Below, piece by piece: positions 20,101-28,133 of a stretch of DNA of 64,000 bases (position 1 is the stretch's first letter; each line of letters begins with the position of its first letter). A program made the translations under genes and the position numbers. The stretch is taken from assembly GCA_037137375.1 (NCBI GenBank), contig JBAXKJ010000007.1, positions 1-64,000 on the forward strand. Reading direction: 5' to 3'. Under the pieces are notes generated by a model, which searched no databases, was not told where the DNA came from, and worked only from the letters and a program-made list of their open reading frames with translations. The stretch comes from CAINVV01 sp037137375 (GTDB lineage: Bacteria > Bacteroidota > Bacteroidia > Bacteroidales > Prolixibacteraceae).

Positions 20101-20339
20101 ACCAATGATTTGGTATCAGAAGGAATAGACAAACGAAATTTCCCATTGCTGTCTGTAATAATACCAGTTGTAGTCCCTTTAATAACAACTGTAACTCCAG
20201 GGAGAGGTTGCCCCTTTTCATCGGTAACCGTTCCGGCTATCGACCTTTTAGATGCGTCTTGTCCAGTAGCAGCAAAACTCAAAGACAAAACCGTCATGAA
20301 AAATAGTAAAAGCCTCAGAAAGACAAATTTTCTTTTCAT
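17184..20339 (-). CDS. SusC-like TonB-dependent transporter (pair 1)
   Basis: Full-length SusC homologue of 1051 residues. Signal peptide about 1-27, then a CarboxypepD_reg-like domain (about 33-110; GTVTDEKGQPLPGVTVVIKG) and a linker with VALEEVVAVGYGVQKK (the family's conserved region before the plug). The plug follows (ALTGIMPGLTVVN, PLIMVDGMERPMNDIDPNEIESVSILKDASSTAVFG), then a beta-barrel ending in NLQF. It is the first gene of the seven-gene unit running to 4824. Its upstream region, shared with the HTCS gene end, holds repeats that may serve as operator. It is expected to take up the oligosaccharide that induces the locus, with TonB supplied from elsewhere. Confidence 0.95.
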   Translation of the reverse strand: MKRKFVFLRLLLFFMTVLSLSFAATGQDASKRSIAGTVTDEKGQPLPGVTVVIKGTTTGIITDSNGKFRLSIPSDTKSLVFSFVGMRSQELPIAGKSNLNVVMSEESVALEEVVAVGYGVQKKLTSTGSVASVANKEIMRAPTASVSNALTGIMPGLTVVNTSGHVGRDTPTIRLRGIGTMSGQLDPLIMVDGMERPMNDIDPNEIESVSILKDASSTAVFGVRGANGVILVTTKRGKEGAAKISFDAEYGLSVPTRKPQYLGSFEYATLYNEAQINDGVKPANVKFSAAALEHYRTHDDPWLYPDTDWYGMMMRDMSPQKRYNLNIRGGTKTTRYFVSAGYLDQTGTFKDFHNGYDNTDWYKRANFRSNLDIDVTKDMIVSVNLGGTIKTANMPNDQRAANSDGEMWFMRYINQAPPMAGAGWIDGKSYINDGYETPVRWMALKGYRQDYNSEVNTLFSVTQKLDFLTRGLVARVKYGYDSNYELNLRRAFPTTMPEYTPVRKTVDTNGDGVPEDVLLFKTVGSPSVLNYAESYDSKRRHIYVEAALEWKRNFSNAHDLTGLLLYNQSKKYYTESTFNEIPLSYMGMVGRFTYSYKTKYNAEINMAYNGSENFPTDKRFGFFPAYSASWVASEESFLKKYKFLTLLKLKVSYGKVGNDKLGSNRFLYIPDSYSMSYTGGPVFGNTGSGAGYGTASVTKRGNPDVTWEVENKQNYAFELKLFDKLSLNFDYFYNYRYNILRTKGTYTSYVDEKIPPLNFGKMENHGYEIETSWRDNVGKVNYWIKGIYAFARNKVLEMDEPASTVEWQRQTGQPFGRPVLYLFQKYYETDAEVTAANGGTPMAGIAKNTLGVVRKGDLMWVDYNKDGLINSLDRVSYGNYTLVPEITGSVSLGAEYKGFDISALFQGVTHALVSYSGESLQPFTSQYAAYESAQTFIRGRWTEATKATATFPALTLVPAQFDFGDANGWTNEFFTQDASYIRLKNLEVGYRFSGALLNKLKCQSMRVYINGTNLITWDRQKLFKYDPEQPGGRWVQYQQVKIYNLGINLQF

Positions 20340-20361
20340 ACACTATTAGTTTGGTAAATGG

Positions 20362-20461
20362 ACCTGAAATTTGCTCAGGTAAAAAGTATTAGCTTGTGTC
20401 CACTAATTTAGTGAAAACACAATTAACTAAAGAGGAAAAAATTGGTCAAAATTGGTGGACA
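20362..20461 (-). promoter_or_regulatory. Leader hairpin and possible operator upstream of susC1
   Basis: The 169-base gap between the HTCS gene and susC1 holds several symmetrical elements. A hairpin (20362-20367 with 20375-20380, ACCTGA/TCAGGT) lies about 22 bases from the start codon. CACTAATTTAGTG (20401-20413) is a 13-base palindrome. TGTCCAC (20397-20403) is matched by GTGGACA (20455-20461). AAAATTGGT is directly repeated at a 10-base period just before the latter. No clear TAnnTTTG box was found. Binding by the neighbouring HTCS is inference from position. Confidence 0.3.
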
Positions 20462-20508
20462 TATAGTTCTTTTCCACAGAAAATCGTCTAAATATCGAAA
20501 TCAATTCA

Positions 20509-23500
20509 TTATTGAACCACTCTGAACTCCGTATTTACCAATGGAGAATTCTTTCTCAGATAATCTGAAGGAGTATCTCCAAAGAGTTTTTTGAAACAAT
20601 GACTAAAATATTTCGCATCGGAGATTCCGACCATCTGGCATACCTCAAAAATGGTCAGATTTTTATCCTGAATTAATATCTGTGCTGCCCTGCGCAATTT
20701 ATATTCTCTAATGAATTCATTTGCAGCTAATCCGGTTAGTTCCTTTAATTTTCGGTAAACCGCAGAGTGGCTCATATTTAGTTCATCCTCAAAGTTCTTT
20801 GTCGAAAAATCAGAATTGTCCAGGTTGCGTTCAATGATACTTTGAGCTTTTAAAATAAACTGTTCATCAATGGTTTTGATTTTGTGGTCGTTTGGTTCGA
20901 CTTTTATCATTCTTCGGGCAATTTCGAGGTATATCTTTCTATTGTGAATAATATTCGAAATTTTAGTCTCGAGAATATCGAAATTAAAAGGTTTACTTAT
21001 GTAGTCGTCGGCACCTGACTTAAGCCCTTCCAGTTTAAAATCGTCTGAAGTCCAGGCACTCAAAAACACGAGTGGAATCAGATTCAGGTTCTTTCTGCTC
21101 TTTATTTCATTGCAGAATTTAATTCCATCCATTTCCGGCATAATATTATCACACAATATCAGATCCGGAGAATGCTTCTCTGCCAGAACCAGCGCCTCTT
21201 TTCCATTGCATGCTTCCAAAATACGAAACCGGCAACTAAGCCTGCTAGCCACATATCTCCTTAAGTCGGTCTCATCTTCAACTAAAAGAATCAAGGGTAC
21301 TTCATTCCCATGTTTTTTTATATTCCATTCTTCGGACACTTCTAGTGAATCTATTAATGGAGGTGTGGTTTTCTCTTCCTGGACAATTAAATACTGAGAT
21401 TCTTCTTCCTGCGAATAGCTCTTTTTGTCGATGGGAAGGGTTATGATGAATGAGGTTCCTTTATTTATCTCACTATCCACCTGAATAGTTCCATGGTGCA
21501 GGTCGATCAATCTTTTGACAAAGCTAAGTCCGACCCCTACACTGCCCCTATAATACCGAGCCTGTTTCTCATCAGAATAAAACAAGTCGAATATATGTTG
21601 AAGCTGATCTTTCTCAATTCCATAACCATTGTCTTGAACGACAATTTCAATCTTTTGTCCGCTTGCATCCAGGGATAATCTGATTGAAACTTCCCCTTTC
21701 TCCTTGGTGAATTTAAAGGCGTTTGATAACAGATTATACATGATTTTTTCCAACGTGTCGGAGTCAATCCACCCTTCGATCGAAGTGGACAATTGATTTT
21801 CAAACACATAGTTAATCCTTTCCGTTCGTGCAATTTCATCGAATGAATTAGAAATATCGCTAACCAGCTGGCTAATATTTCTTTTAGAAACGGAAAGTTT
21901 CAAGGTATCATTTTCCAGCTTTCTGAAGTCCAGTATTTGATCAACTAATCTCAGCAGTCGATTTGAATTCTTATCTATCAATTTCAGGTATCGATAACTC
22001 TCCTTCTCTTTTGTCATCTGAAGTAGCTTGTTGATGGGATCGACAATGAGGGTCAAAGGTGTGCGTAACTCATGGGAGATGTAAGTGAAAAAGCGAATTC
22101 TTAACTGATTAAATTCTTCATGTTTCTCGTATTCAAGGTTTTTCAACCTAATTTCGTTCTTTTTATTGATGCTGATGAGGGTGTATTTACTGTACAATAA
22201 CAACAAGCCTATGATCATAAGAAATTGCAATCCATAGAAATACCACCTCTTCCAAAAAGGTGGTATGATGTTAATAATTAAACGAACTTCCTGCTGGTTT
22301 TTCAAAAACAAGGTACTTTTTTGATTCTTAATCCTTAAAATATACTGACCCGGGCTCATATTTGTGAAGCCTATAATATTTTGTGTTTCCACATTTCTCC
22401 ATTCGTCCATGTAATTTTCAAGCTTGAAGACATATTGATCGTATTCCCTGTTAATAAAATTGAGATCAATAAATTCAATTGAAAAATCATTCTGGTCGTA
22501 ATTCAAATTCAGCTCATTTATAGAATTCAAATTCTTATTGATCAAAGACTTTTCTCCAATAGAAACCTGCTTACCTGCTATCTTTAAAGAACTGAACCTG
22601 ATATTTGATTTGTTTATCTCGCTGATAATTTTTTTGGGATCAAAATAAACGACTCCATCGGACCCTCCAAAAGCAATATTCTGATTAGGCAATATGACCG
22701 ACGATCTGGGATGAAAACCCAGAAACGGAAGACCGTCGGCTAATCCATAGTTGACAAACAGGAGATTTTCTTTATCAAAAAGAGAAATTCCTTTATAGGT
22801 ACTTATCCACAGATACTTGTCATCGTAATTTACTATTGAAGAGATAAAATTACTAGGCAATCCATCTGTTGTCTTGAAAATTCTAATTTTTTTTGTTTTA
22901 ATGTCATATGAGCCGAATCCACTGCCTTGTGTGCCAAACCAAACCTTGTCCTGGCTATCCTTACAAAATACAATTAGAGGAGAACCAGAAACTTCACTAA
23001 AAAAATAAGACTTTAAAGAATCAGTTTTAGTATCATATTCAGCAAGGCCATCCTGGGTGGCTAATAACAACTTCCCGGAAGGCATCAGACAGATATCTCT
23101 GGTATTCAGACTATTTTTTCTTTGCCAATGATTGTTTTTCTTGTCAAATAAGTCTAATCCGGCCCCTGTTGCAACCCAAATATTTCTTAAAGAATCTTCT
23201 ACAATGCAAAAAACATTGTTACTTGACAGGCTGTGAGGATCAGCGGAATTATAACGATAATGCAAGAAATTCTTTCCATTCTGATTCAACACATTGACGC
23301 CCCCTGAATAGGTCCCGATCCAAATATTCTTTTCGATGTCCTCAATGACAGTTGTTACCTTGTTAAAACTTAGCGAATTTTTATCAGTTGGATTTGAAAT
23401 ATAGGCATGAAACTGTTTCAATTTAGAATCATAAACTGACAATCCTCCAAGTGTTCCAATCCACAAATTATTTTTCGAATCCAGGTAGAGGCTTCGTGCA

Positions 23501-24588
23501 TTGTCTTCGCAAAGACTATTAATATTGCCCGGCAGGTGCGAAGTAACTTTAAAGTTGTTTTTCGAAGAAGAGTTATAATTGATACCGCCAGAATAGGAAC
23601 CTGTCCATAAAATTCCTTCATAATCCTGGTAAATACAATAACAAGAATTACTAGTCAACCCTTTAATATTGCTGGTATTATAACTATAATTTTCAAAAGT
23701 TAGTAAGTGAGTGTCAAATAGAGAGATACCTCCGCCATTGGTAGCTAACCATAATTTTTGATTTCCCAAATTGAAAATATCTTTCACATCATTGTGAGGA
23801 AGACGGCTATTTTCAGTGTTGAATGTTTTATACTTGTTAGTAACCGGATTATAACAGGTAAGGCCACCTTCTTCCGTTCCCACCCAAATGTTACCTTCTG
23901 AATCCTTTATGATCTTTCGGATACCAACGCCCCCTTCTGTCATCTGGTTATCAAAATAAGCACATTGACTAAAGAATCTTTTAGCCTTATTCCATTTGAT
24001 TATTCCAGCCGAAGTTCCTATCCACAATTCGCCTTTAATATTGCAAATAGTTGCTGCTGAATTGTCTGTAGTCGAAATATGGCGAAAAGGCTTTATTCGG
24101 ATCGATTCTAAGAGACTACCACTCTTCCGGTTAAACAGGAGAAAGCCTTCACTGGTTCCAATCCATAAATTAACGTCATCCTCCTGTTCAAAACAAAGTA
24201 TGGAGGGTGGCTTCCCTGTTCCGACATCTAAACTAAGACGCTCAATTTTTTCGTAAACGGGATCATATTTTATGAGTCCCTGGTCCGATCCTATCCAAAT
24301 TATGCCGTTGAGATCCTCGATAAGACACGTGATAGTCGCGTCTTTGAAATTAGTCTTAGGATCAAATTCTTTTTCTAAAATGCTGACTTTTTTGCCATCA
24401 AACCTATTGAGGCCATTTCGGGTTCCAAACCAAACAAAACCGGTCTTGTCTCTTAAAATGCAATTGATAAAATTATGAGAGAGTCCGTTCTCCACGTTAA
24501 GTTTTTGAAAGGAACTTTCTCTCTCTTCAAAGTATTGACCATTAGAATTTAATGCAATCAAGAGGAAGAGAAGGATGATGGATCTCAT
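20509..24588 (-). CDS. Hybrid two-component system regulator (HTCS)
   Basis: Single-protein sensor-regulator controlling polysaccharide utilisation genes. It reads signal peptide (1-17), a periplasmic two-propeller sensor of Reg_prop repeats (about 25-660; repeated LWIGT..GL motifs) and a Y_Y_Y domain (about 695-775). One membrane span (about 783-803) follows, then HisKA with H839 (ISHELRTPLTL), HATPase_c (NLLSNAFKFT at 952-961; VGVGLSFVKRL) and REC with acceptor D1147. The C-terminal AraC-type HTH (about 1245-1345) has GISDAKYFSHCFKKLFGDTPSDYL. HTCS sensors usually bind a specific oligosaccharide in the periplasm, and the adjacent SusC1 unit is the expected target. It is transcribed in the same direction as that unit. 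Upstream lies a GH43-like gene 115 bases away. Confidence 0.95.
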   Translation of the reverse strand: MRSIILLFLLIALNSNGQYFEERESSFQKLNVENGLSHNFINCILRDKTGFVWFGTRNGLNRFDGKKVSILEKEFDPKTNFKDATITCLIEDLNGIIWIGSDQGLIKYDPVYEKIERLSLDVGTGKPPSILCFEQEDDVNLWIGTSEGFLLFNRKSGSLLESIRIKPFRHISTTDNSAATICNIKGELWIGTSAGIIKWNKAKRFFSQCAYFDNQMTEGGVGIRKIIKDSEGNIWVGTEEGGLTCYNPVTNKYKTFNTENSRLPHNDVKDIFNLGNQKLWLATNGGGISLFDTHLLTFENYSYNTSNIKGLTSNSCYCIYQDYEGILWTGSYSGGINYNSSSKNNFKVTSHLPGNINSLCEDNARSLYLDSKNNLWIGTLGGLSVYDSKLKQFHAYISNPTDKNSLSFNKVTTVIEDIEKNIWIGTYSGGVNVLNQNGKNFLHYRYNSADPHSLSSNNVFCIVEDSLRNIWVATGAGLDLFDKKNNHWQRKNSLNTRDICLMPSGKLLLATQDGLAEYDTKTDSLKSYFFSEVSGSPLIVFCKDSQDKVWFGTQGSGFGSYDIKTKKIRIFKTTDGLPSNFISSIVNYDDKYLWISTYKGISLFDKENLLFVNYGLADGLPFLGFHPRSSVILPNQNIAFGGSDGVVYFDPKKIISEINKSNIRFSSLKIAGKQVSIGEKSLINKNLNSINELNLNYDQNDFSIEFIDLNFINREYDQYVFKLENYMDEWRNVETQNIIGFTNMSPGQYILRIKNQKSTLFLKNQQEVRLIINIIPPFWKRWYFYGLQFLMIIGLLLLYSKYTLISINKKNEIRLKNLEYEKHEEFNQLRIRFFTYISHELRTPLTLIVDPINKLLQMTKEKESYRYLKLIDKNSNRLLRLVDQILDFRKLENDTLKLSVSKRNISQLVSDISNSFDEIARTERINYVFENQLSTSIEGWIDSDTLEKIMYNLLSNAFKFTKEKGEVSIRLSLDASGQKIEIVVQDNGYGIEKDQLQHIFDLFYSDEKQARYYRGSVGVGLSFVKRLIDLHHGTIQVDSEINKGTSFIITLPIDKKSYSQEEESQYLIVQEEKTTPPLIDSLEVSEEWNIKKHGNEVPLILLVEDETDLRRYVASRLSCRFRILEACNGKEALVLAEKHSPDLILCDNIMPEMDGIKFCNEIKSRKNLNLIPLVFLSAWTSDDFKLEGLKSGADDYISKPFNFDILETKISNIIHNRKIYLEIARRMIKVEPNDHKIKTIDEQFILKAQSIIERNLDNSDFSTKNFEDELNMSHSAVYRKLKELTGLAANEFIREYKLRRAAQILIQDKNLTIFEVCQMVGISDAKYFSHCFKKLFGDTPSDYLRKNSPLVNTEFRVVQ

Positions 24589-24642
24589 TAGTCTGGTAAG
24601 CTGTAGAAATTTGATGTGTTTAAGGTAAATTTCCTACCCTAC

Positions 24643-24650
24643 CAAAAATA
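24643..24650 (-). promoter_or_regulatory. Possible -7 box for the HTCS gene
   Basis: On the minus strand this reads TATTTTTG, matching TAnnTTTG, and lies about 55 bases before the HTCS start codon. No good TTTG element was found at the -33 distance, so this is a weak call. Confidence 0.3.
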
Positions 24651-24702
24651 GCAAAAAAATTCAATTTGTGATTGCGTTGAATCCAGATCTGTTTCAAGCG
24701 AG

Positions 24703-26511
24703 TTACTTTTTAACTAGTTTGTTTTTAATCATCGGCGCAAGAGGAAGACCTTCGGTTGTACCGCTATCATTGTAACTATCGATGCGAAAATAATAAGGCT
24801 GATCCCTGAAAAGAATGTGAATTCCAAGAGAAGTTTTTTCTTTCTCATTTACCTGAATGCACTCGTTTAAAAAATCCGGATCGACCCCAAAGCGAACCAT
24901 ATAACCCTCAGCATCAGGACTCCTACTCCAAGATATGGTTGCATTCCTGGTATCAGATTCATCTCTCTGAAGGGTTTGAATCTTCACCCTTTCAGGAGCT
25001 TTCCCTGCGCCATCCCCAAAAATACGAAGATCGCTTAAGGCAAACTTCCCAGACATGGCTGCATGAAAGTTTTCAATTTTTATATACCTGGAATTGAAAG
25101 CCATTTCAAACTCTGTAAAATCATTGGGTATACAGGATTGGTTCTTGCTTTTGTCAAGCAGGAGTGTCCAAGTTTTCCCATCTATTGAGCTAAAGATTTT
25201 ATAGGCATGAAAATCAGATGTTATATTCGCCTGAAGATCAAAATTTTGTTCTGCAAAATTTACCTGGATAGCATTAATCCTGCATAATTTACCAAGATCC
25301 ATTTCAAACCATTCGCCTGGTTTTCCGGTTTGCGCCGACCACCAGGTCCGGATGTTCTCATCGGTTGCATTTTCGGCCCGGCAAGTATCAAGAGAAGAGG
25401 AGGCCATTACCTTTTTTCCGAAAGAGAGTAGGTGCCATCCGGGGGAAACCAACTCATTCTTTTTGGTTGTATAATCTTTGAAAATAGGATAATCACCGTA
25501 GAGGGTGTGTGTGATCATCCTTCCGCTTTTGTCGAAGGTGACAGGAAACAGTCCCAATCGTCTTTCGAAAAGGTCGTGCTTGCCAACCCACATAGTGGTA
25601 ATCCTCCACCATCGACCCGTTTTATCCGTAAACACACAGCTATGACCTGCACTGCCAATAAAACCGCCAACCTTCAATGATACAGGATTATAATTAGACT
25701 CTTTGAAGGGCCCCATTGGATCATTCCCCTCTATCACAATATCAGAGTACCATTGCGAGACGGTGCCCGGCGTGGCATATTGCAGGTAGTATTTGTTTTT
25801 GTATTTCGTCATCCACGGGGCTTCCGGACAGGGTTCGTTCTTGAATTTTCCGAACCAGCAGGTCGCGTCGGTTTGCTCAAATAGTTCCCTTCTCCCCCGA
25901 TTGTAGCCGCCCGAATAGTCGGCAATGCCTGAGAGTGCCGGCCGCAGCACTTTGTTACTGCCCGGAATTTCTGTAAACGTTTTGGGATCCAGTTCGAAAC
26001 ATTGGGTCGGCTGACTAGCCCCCAAGCCATAATAAACATAGAAATGGTCCTTCTCAATATAAAGGCATGGATCTGACACCGTCCGCATGCTGCCACAGAT
26101 CTCCCAGTTCCCGGAATCCGGCGAGGCCGTTCTAAATATTTGTACGGGTTCGGTTCGGGCTCCTGAATTGTAATTGATATAATAGAGGTAACTTCCATCG
26201 GTAGCAACCGCAGGGGCAGTGAGGGTACCTTTACAGCTCACCTTTTGCCATGTCAAATCACTGAAATGAATATCTTTCCAGGTGAAAAGATCGTCTGAAA
26301 CCCGGTATCCTTTTATATCCCAGGTTGTGAAAAGGTAATATTTATCCTTAAACAGAACAACGACCGGATCTGCGGCATGTCGGCCACGCTGCGAAAGACC
26401 ATAATTTATGTTCAGGGGATTGCAATAGGTCCTGGCACGGTTTTGTCCCTGGACAGCAAAAGAAATTCCGAGCGTGGTTGAAAATAAAAATATCAAAAAT
26501 ATCCGTTTCAT
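24703..26511 (-). CDS. GH43-like beta-propeller enzyme with CBM32-like and FnIII domains
   Basis: Secreted exo-acting glycosidase, probably an alpha-L-arabinofuranosidase, beta-xylosidase or related activity. Signal peptide about 1-22. A five-bladed propeller (about 28-350) carries the candidate catalytic base D48 (HAADPVVV), D147 (SDPCLY) as pKa modulator and E230 (CPEAPWM) as general acid, in the usual GH43 order. It is followed by an F5/8-type C (CBM32-like) domain (about 365-495; ATDENIRTWWSA, SRYIKIENF) and a C-terminal fibronectin type III domain (about 505-595). It stands alone between the HTCS gene and a 215-base gap, outside the SusC1 unit but plausibly in the same regulon. The arabinosidase guess rests only on family. 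Confidence 0.85.
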   Translation of the reverse strand: MKRIFLIFLFSTTLGISFAVQGQNRARTYCNPLNINYGLSQRGRHAADPVVVLFKDKYYLFTTWDIKGYRVSDDLFTWKDIHFSDLTWQKVSCKGTLTAPAVATDGSYLYYINYNSGARTEPVQIFRTASPDSGNWEICGSMRTVSDPCLYIEKDHFYVYYGLGASQPTQCFELDPKTFTEIPGSNKVLRPALSGIADYSGGYNRGRRELFEQTDATCWFGKFKNEPCPEAPWMTKYKNKYYLQYATPGTVSQWYSDIVIEGNDPMGPFKESNYNPVSLKVGGFIGSAGHSCVFTDKTGRWWRITTMWVGKHDLFERRLGLFPVTFDKSGRMITHTLYGDYPIFKDYTTKKNELVSPGWHLLSFGKKVMASSSLDTCRAENATDENIRTWWSAQTGKPGEWFEMDLGKLCRINAIQVNFAEQNFDLQANITSDFHAYKIFSSIDGKTWTLLLDKSKNQSCIPNDFTEFEMAFNSRYIKIENFHAAMSGKFALSDLRIFGDGAGKAPERVKIQTLQRDESDTRNATISWSRSPDAEGYMVRFGVDPDFLNECIQVNEKEKTSLGIHILFRDQPYYFRIDSYNDSGTTEGLPLAPMIKNKLVKK

Positions 26512-26726
26512 CAGTATATAATTAGTTTTTTAACGGTCTGATGGAATACCCAGATATTCATTTTCGGCTGGTGAGATGATTGTCTAATGGGTATTTCATA
26601 ACAAGTAAATATTTTTTGGGCCATTTTAAACTTAGAAAGTTCATTGCCACATTTGTGTACTTTTCGAAGAATAGCCGGCGGTTTAACTAATAACTATTGA
26701 ATGGTAAACCAACTGCCCAAAGACGA

Positions 26727-28064
26727 TTATTCGATCTGGTAACAAACGATGGTGTCATTGCCTTTTAAATAGAGTCGACCGCTAAAAATTGTGGGCTGCT
26801 GTTGAATACCCAGTTTTATTCCCGGGTTGACCCGTCCTAACTCCTTATAACCGCTTTTGCTTGCTTCGGCCAGAACAAGTTCGTCACGCTTGGTCAAGGC
26901 AAAAATCAATCCATCGGCAACAATCATGTTCCCATTGCGACTCCACTCCTGATTTTCCTGTTGCCACAAAAGTTTTCCGCTCAGGAGATCCAGGCATTGG
27001 AGGGCATCGCTGCTATTCCCCTTTCCGAAGCCAAATACAGCTCCATTCATAACAGATGGTGTATGAAAACCGTTGCACATCAACTTGTCACTGATGTAAA
27101 CGGTATCCGGGGAGAATTTCCCGTTTTTCACGCTGAATTCCAGTAAAGCCCCCCATGAAGCGGTTCCCTGAAAGGTTGAGACAAACATCCGGTTTCCCAT
27201 CACAACCGGCGTAGGTACCGGACCAGAAGAGGGAGCTGTTGGAAAGCTCCAATGCCACAGAATCTCTCCTGTCGTAGTATGAACCCCGATATAATCATTC
27301 TTGTAAATGGAAGCTATAATTTGAGGCACTCCGCAGAACTCGGCATAGCTCAGCGAACTCCCGGTTTGAAAGCAATAATTTGCTCCGGTATTGTCACCTA
27401 TCTTCCATAGCATCTTTCCGCTTAGCTTGTCGACCGCTACAAAAACATTTTCTTTGCCACCTGAACCGATAAACAATACATTACCAAGGATAAGCGGCAA
27501 TCCTCCTTCAGAGGCATTGAATTGCTCGTGCTCCTCCCAGATGGTAGTGCCATCGCTTACCCGCAGGCAGAAGATTGGGCATTGCGGCTCCCAAAGGTTG
27601 CCTTTGTTGCTGTCGTACGGAAAGAAATAAACCCGATCGTCCTCAACAATTGGAGTCGAGACCGTCCCATTTACGACATGATGGTTTTCGACGGCAATCA
27701 ACATCTTCTTCCAGATTACGTTGCCTGTCAAAGGATCAAGACAGGCAGCCCACTGCTTTCCATCTGCCTGGTAACCGGTGAAGGCCTTTCCGCCTGATTC
27801 AATAACAGCAGCCTTCCCCTCTCCTATTTTAAGCCGCCAAAGCTCATGCGGACCGCCTTCCGGCCATTGACGCAGAAGAACTTTGCCCGGGTAAACACAG
27901 TTGCCATCATTGGGAAATAGTCTCACATATTCTTCCTTAGGTGTTTGGCTTTTCTTTTTGATATTTGTAATTGCCAGAGTGGCGTTTTCGTTGGAAACTG
28001 TTTTCAAAACAGTAAACAAGAAAATGAGCAGGATCGTTTTAAAAATTATCCGTGATTTAGTCAT
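26727..28064 (-). CDS. Secreted PQQ-type beta-propeller protein
   Basis: Protein of 445 residues with an N-terminal signal or anchor (about 1-25). Repeats of the PQQ-enzyme/BamB kind follow (LDPLTGNVIWKK, VSDGTTIWEE, DKLSGKMLWKIG, TTTGEILWHWSF, DLLSGKLLWQQ), spaced about 40-60 residues. No haem-binding CxxCH motif or quinoprotein dehydrogenase cysteine pair is visible, so an enzymatic PQQ role is doubtful. Similar propellers occur beside sulfatases and glycosidases in Bacteroidota and Planctomycetota, but their task is not established. It is transcribed ahead of GH43 and after GH3 (69-base gap), so it may belong to the same unit as the GH3 and sulfatase genes. Function not assigned. Confidence 0.75.
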   Translation of the reverse strand: MTKSRIIFKTILLIFLFTVLKTVSNENATLAITNIKKKSQTPKEEYVRLFPNDGNCVYPGKVLLRQWPEGGPHELWRLKIGEGKAAVIESGGKAFTGYQADGKQWAACLDPLTGNVIWKKMLIAVENHHVVNGTVSTPIVEDDRVYFFPYDSNKGNLWEPQCPIFCLRVSDGTTIWEEHEQFNASEGGLPLILGNVLFIGSGGKENVFVAVDKLSGKMLWKIGDNTGANYCFQTGSSLSYAEFCGVPQIIASIYKNDYIGVHTTTGEILWHWSFPTAPSSGPVPTPVVMGNRMFVSTFQGTASWGALLEFSVKNGKFSPDTVYISDKLMCNGFHTPSVMNGAVFGFGKGNSSDALQCLDLLSGKLLWQQENQEWSRNGNMIVADGLIFALTKRDELVLAEASKSGYKELGRVNPGIKLGIQQQPTIFSGRLYLKGNDTIVCYQIE

Positions 28065-28133
28065 GATTTAATATTGTTTTGCCAGATTATCCAGCCTTTT
28101 AGTTGTCGATATTAATGGTTTGAACAATGGGTT

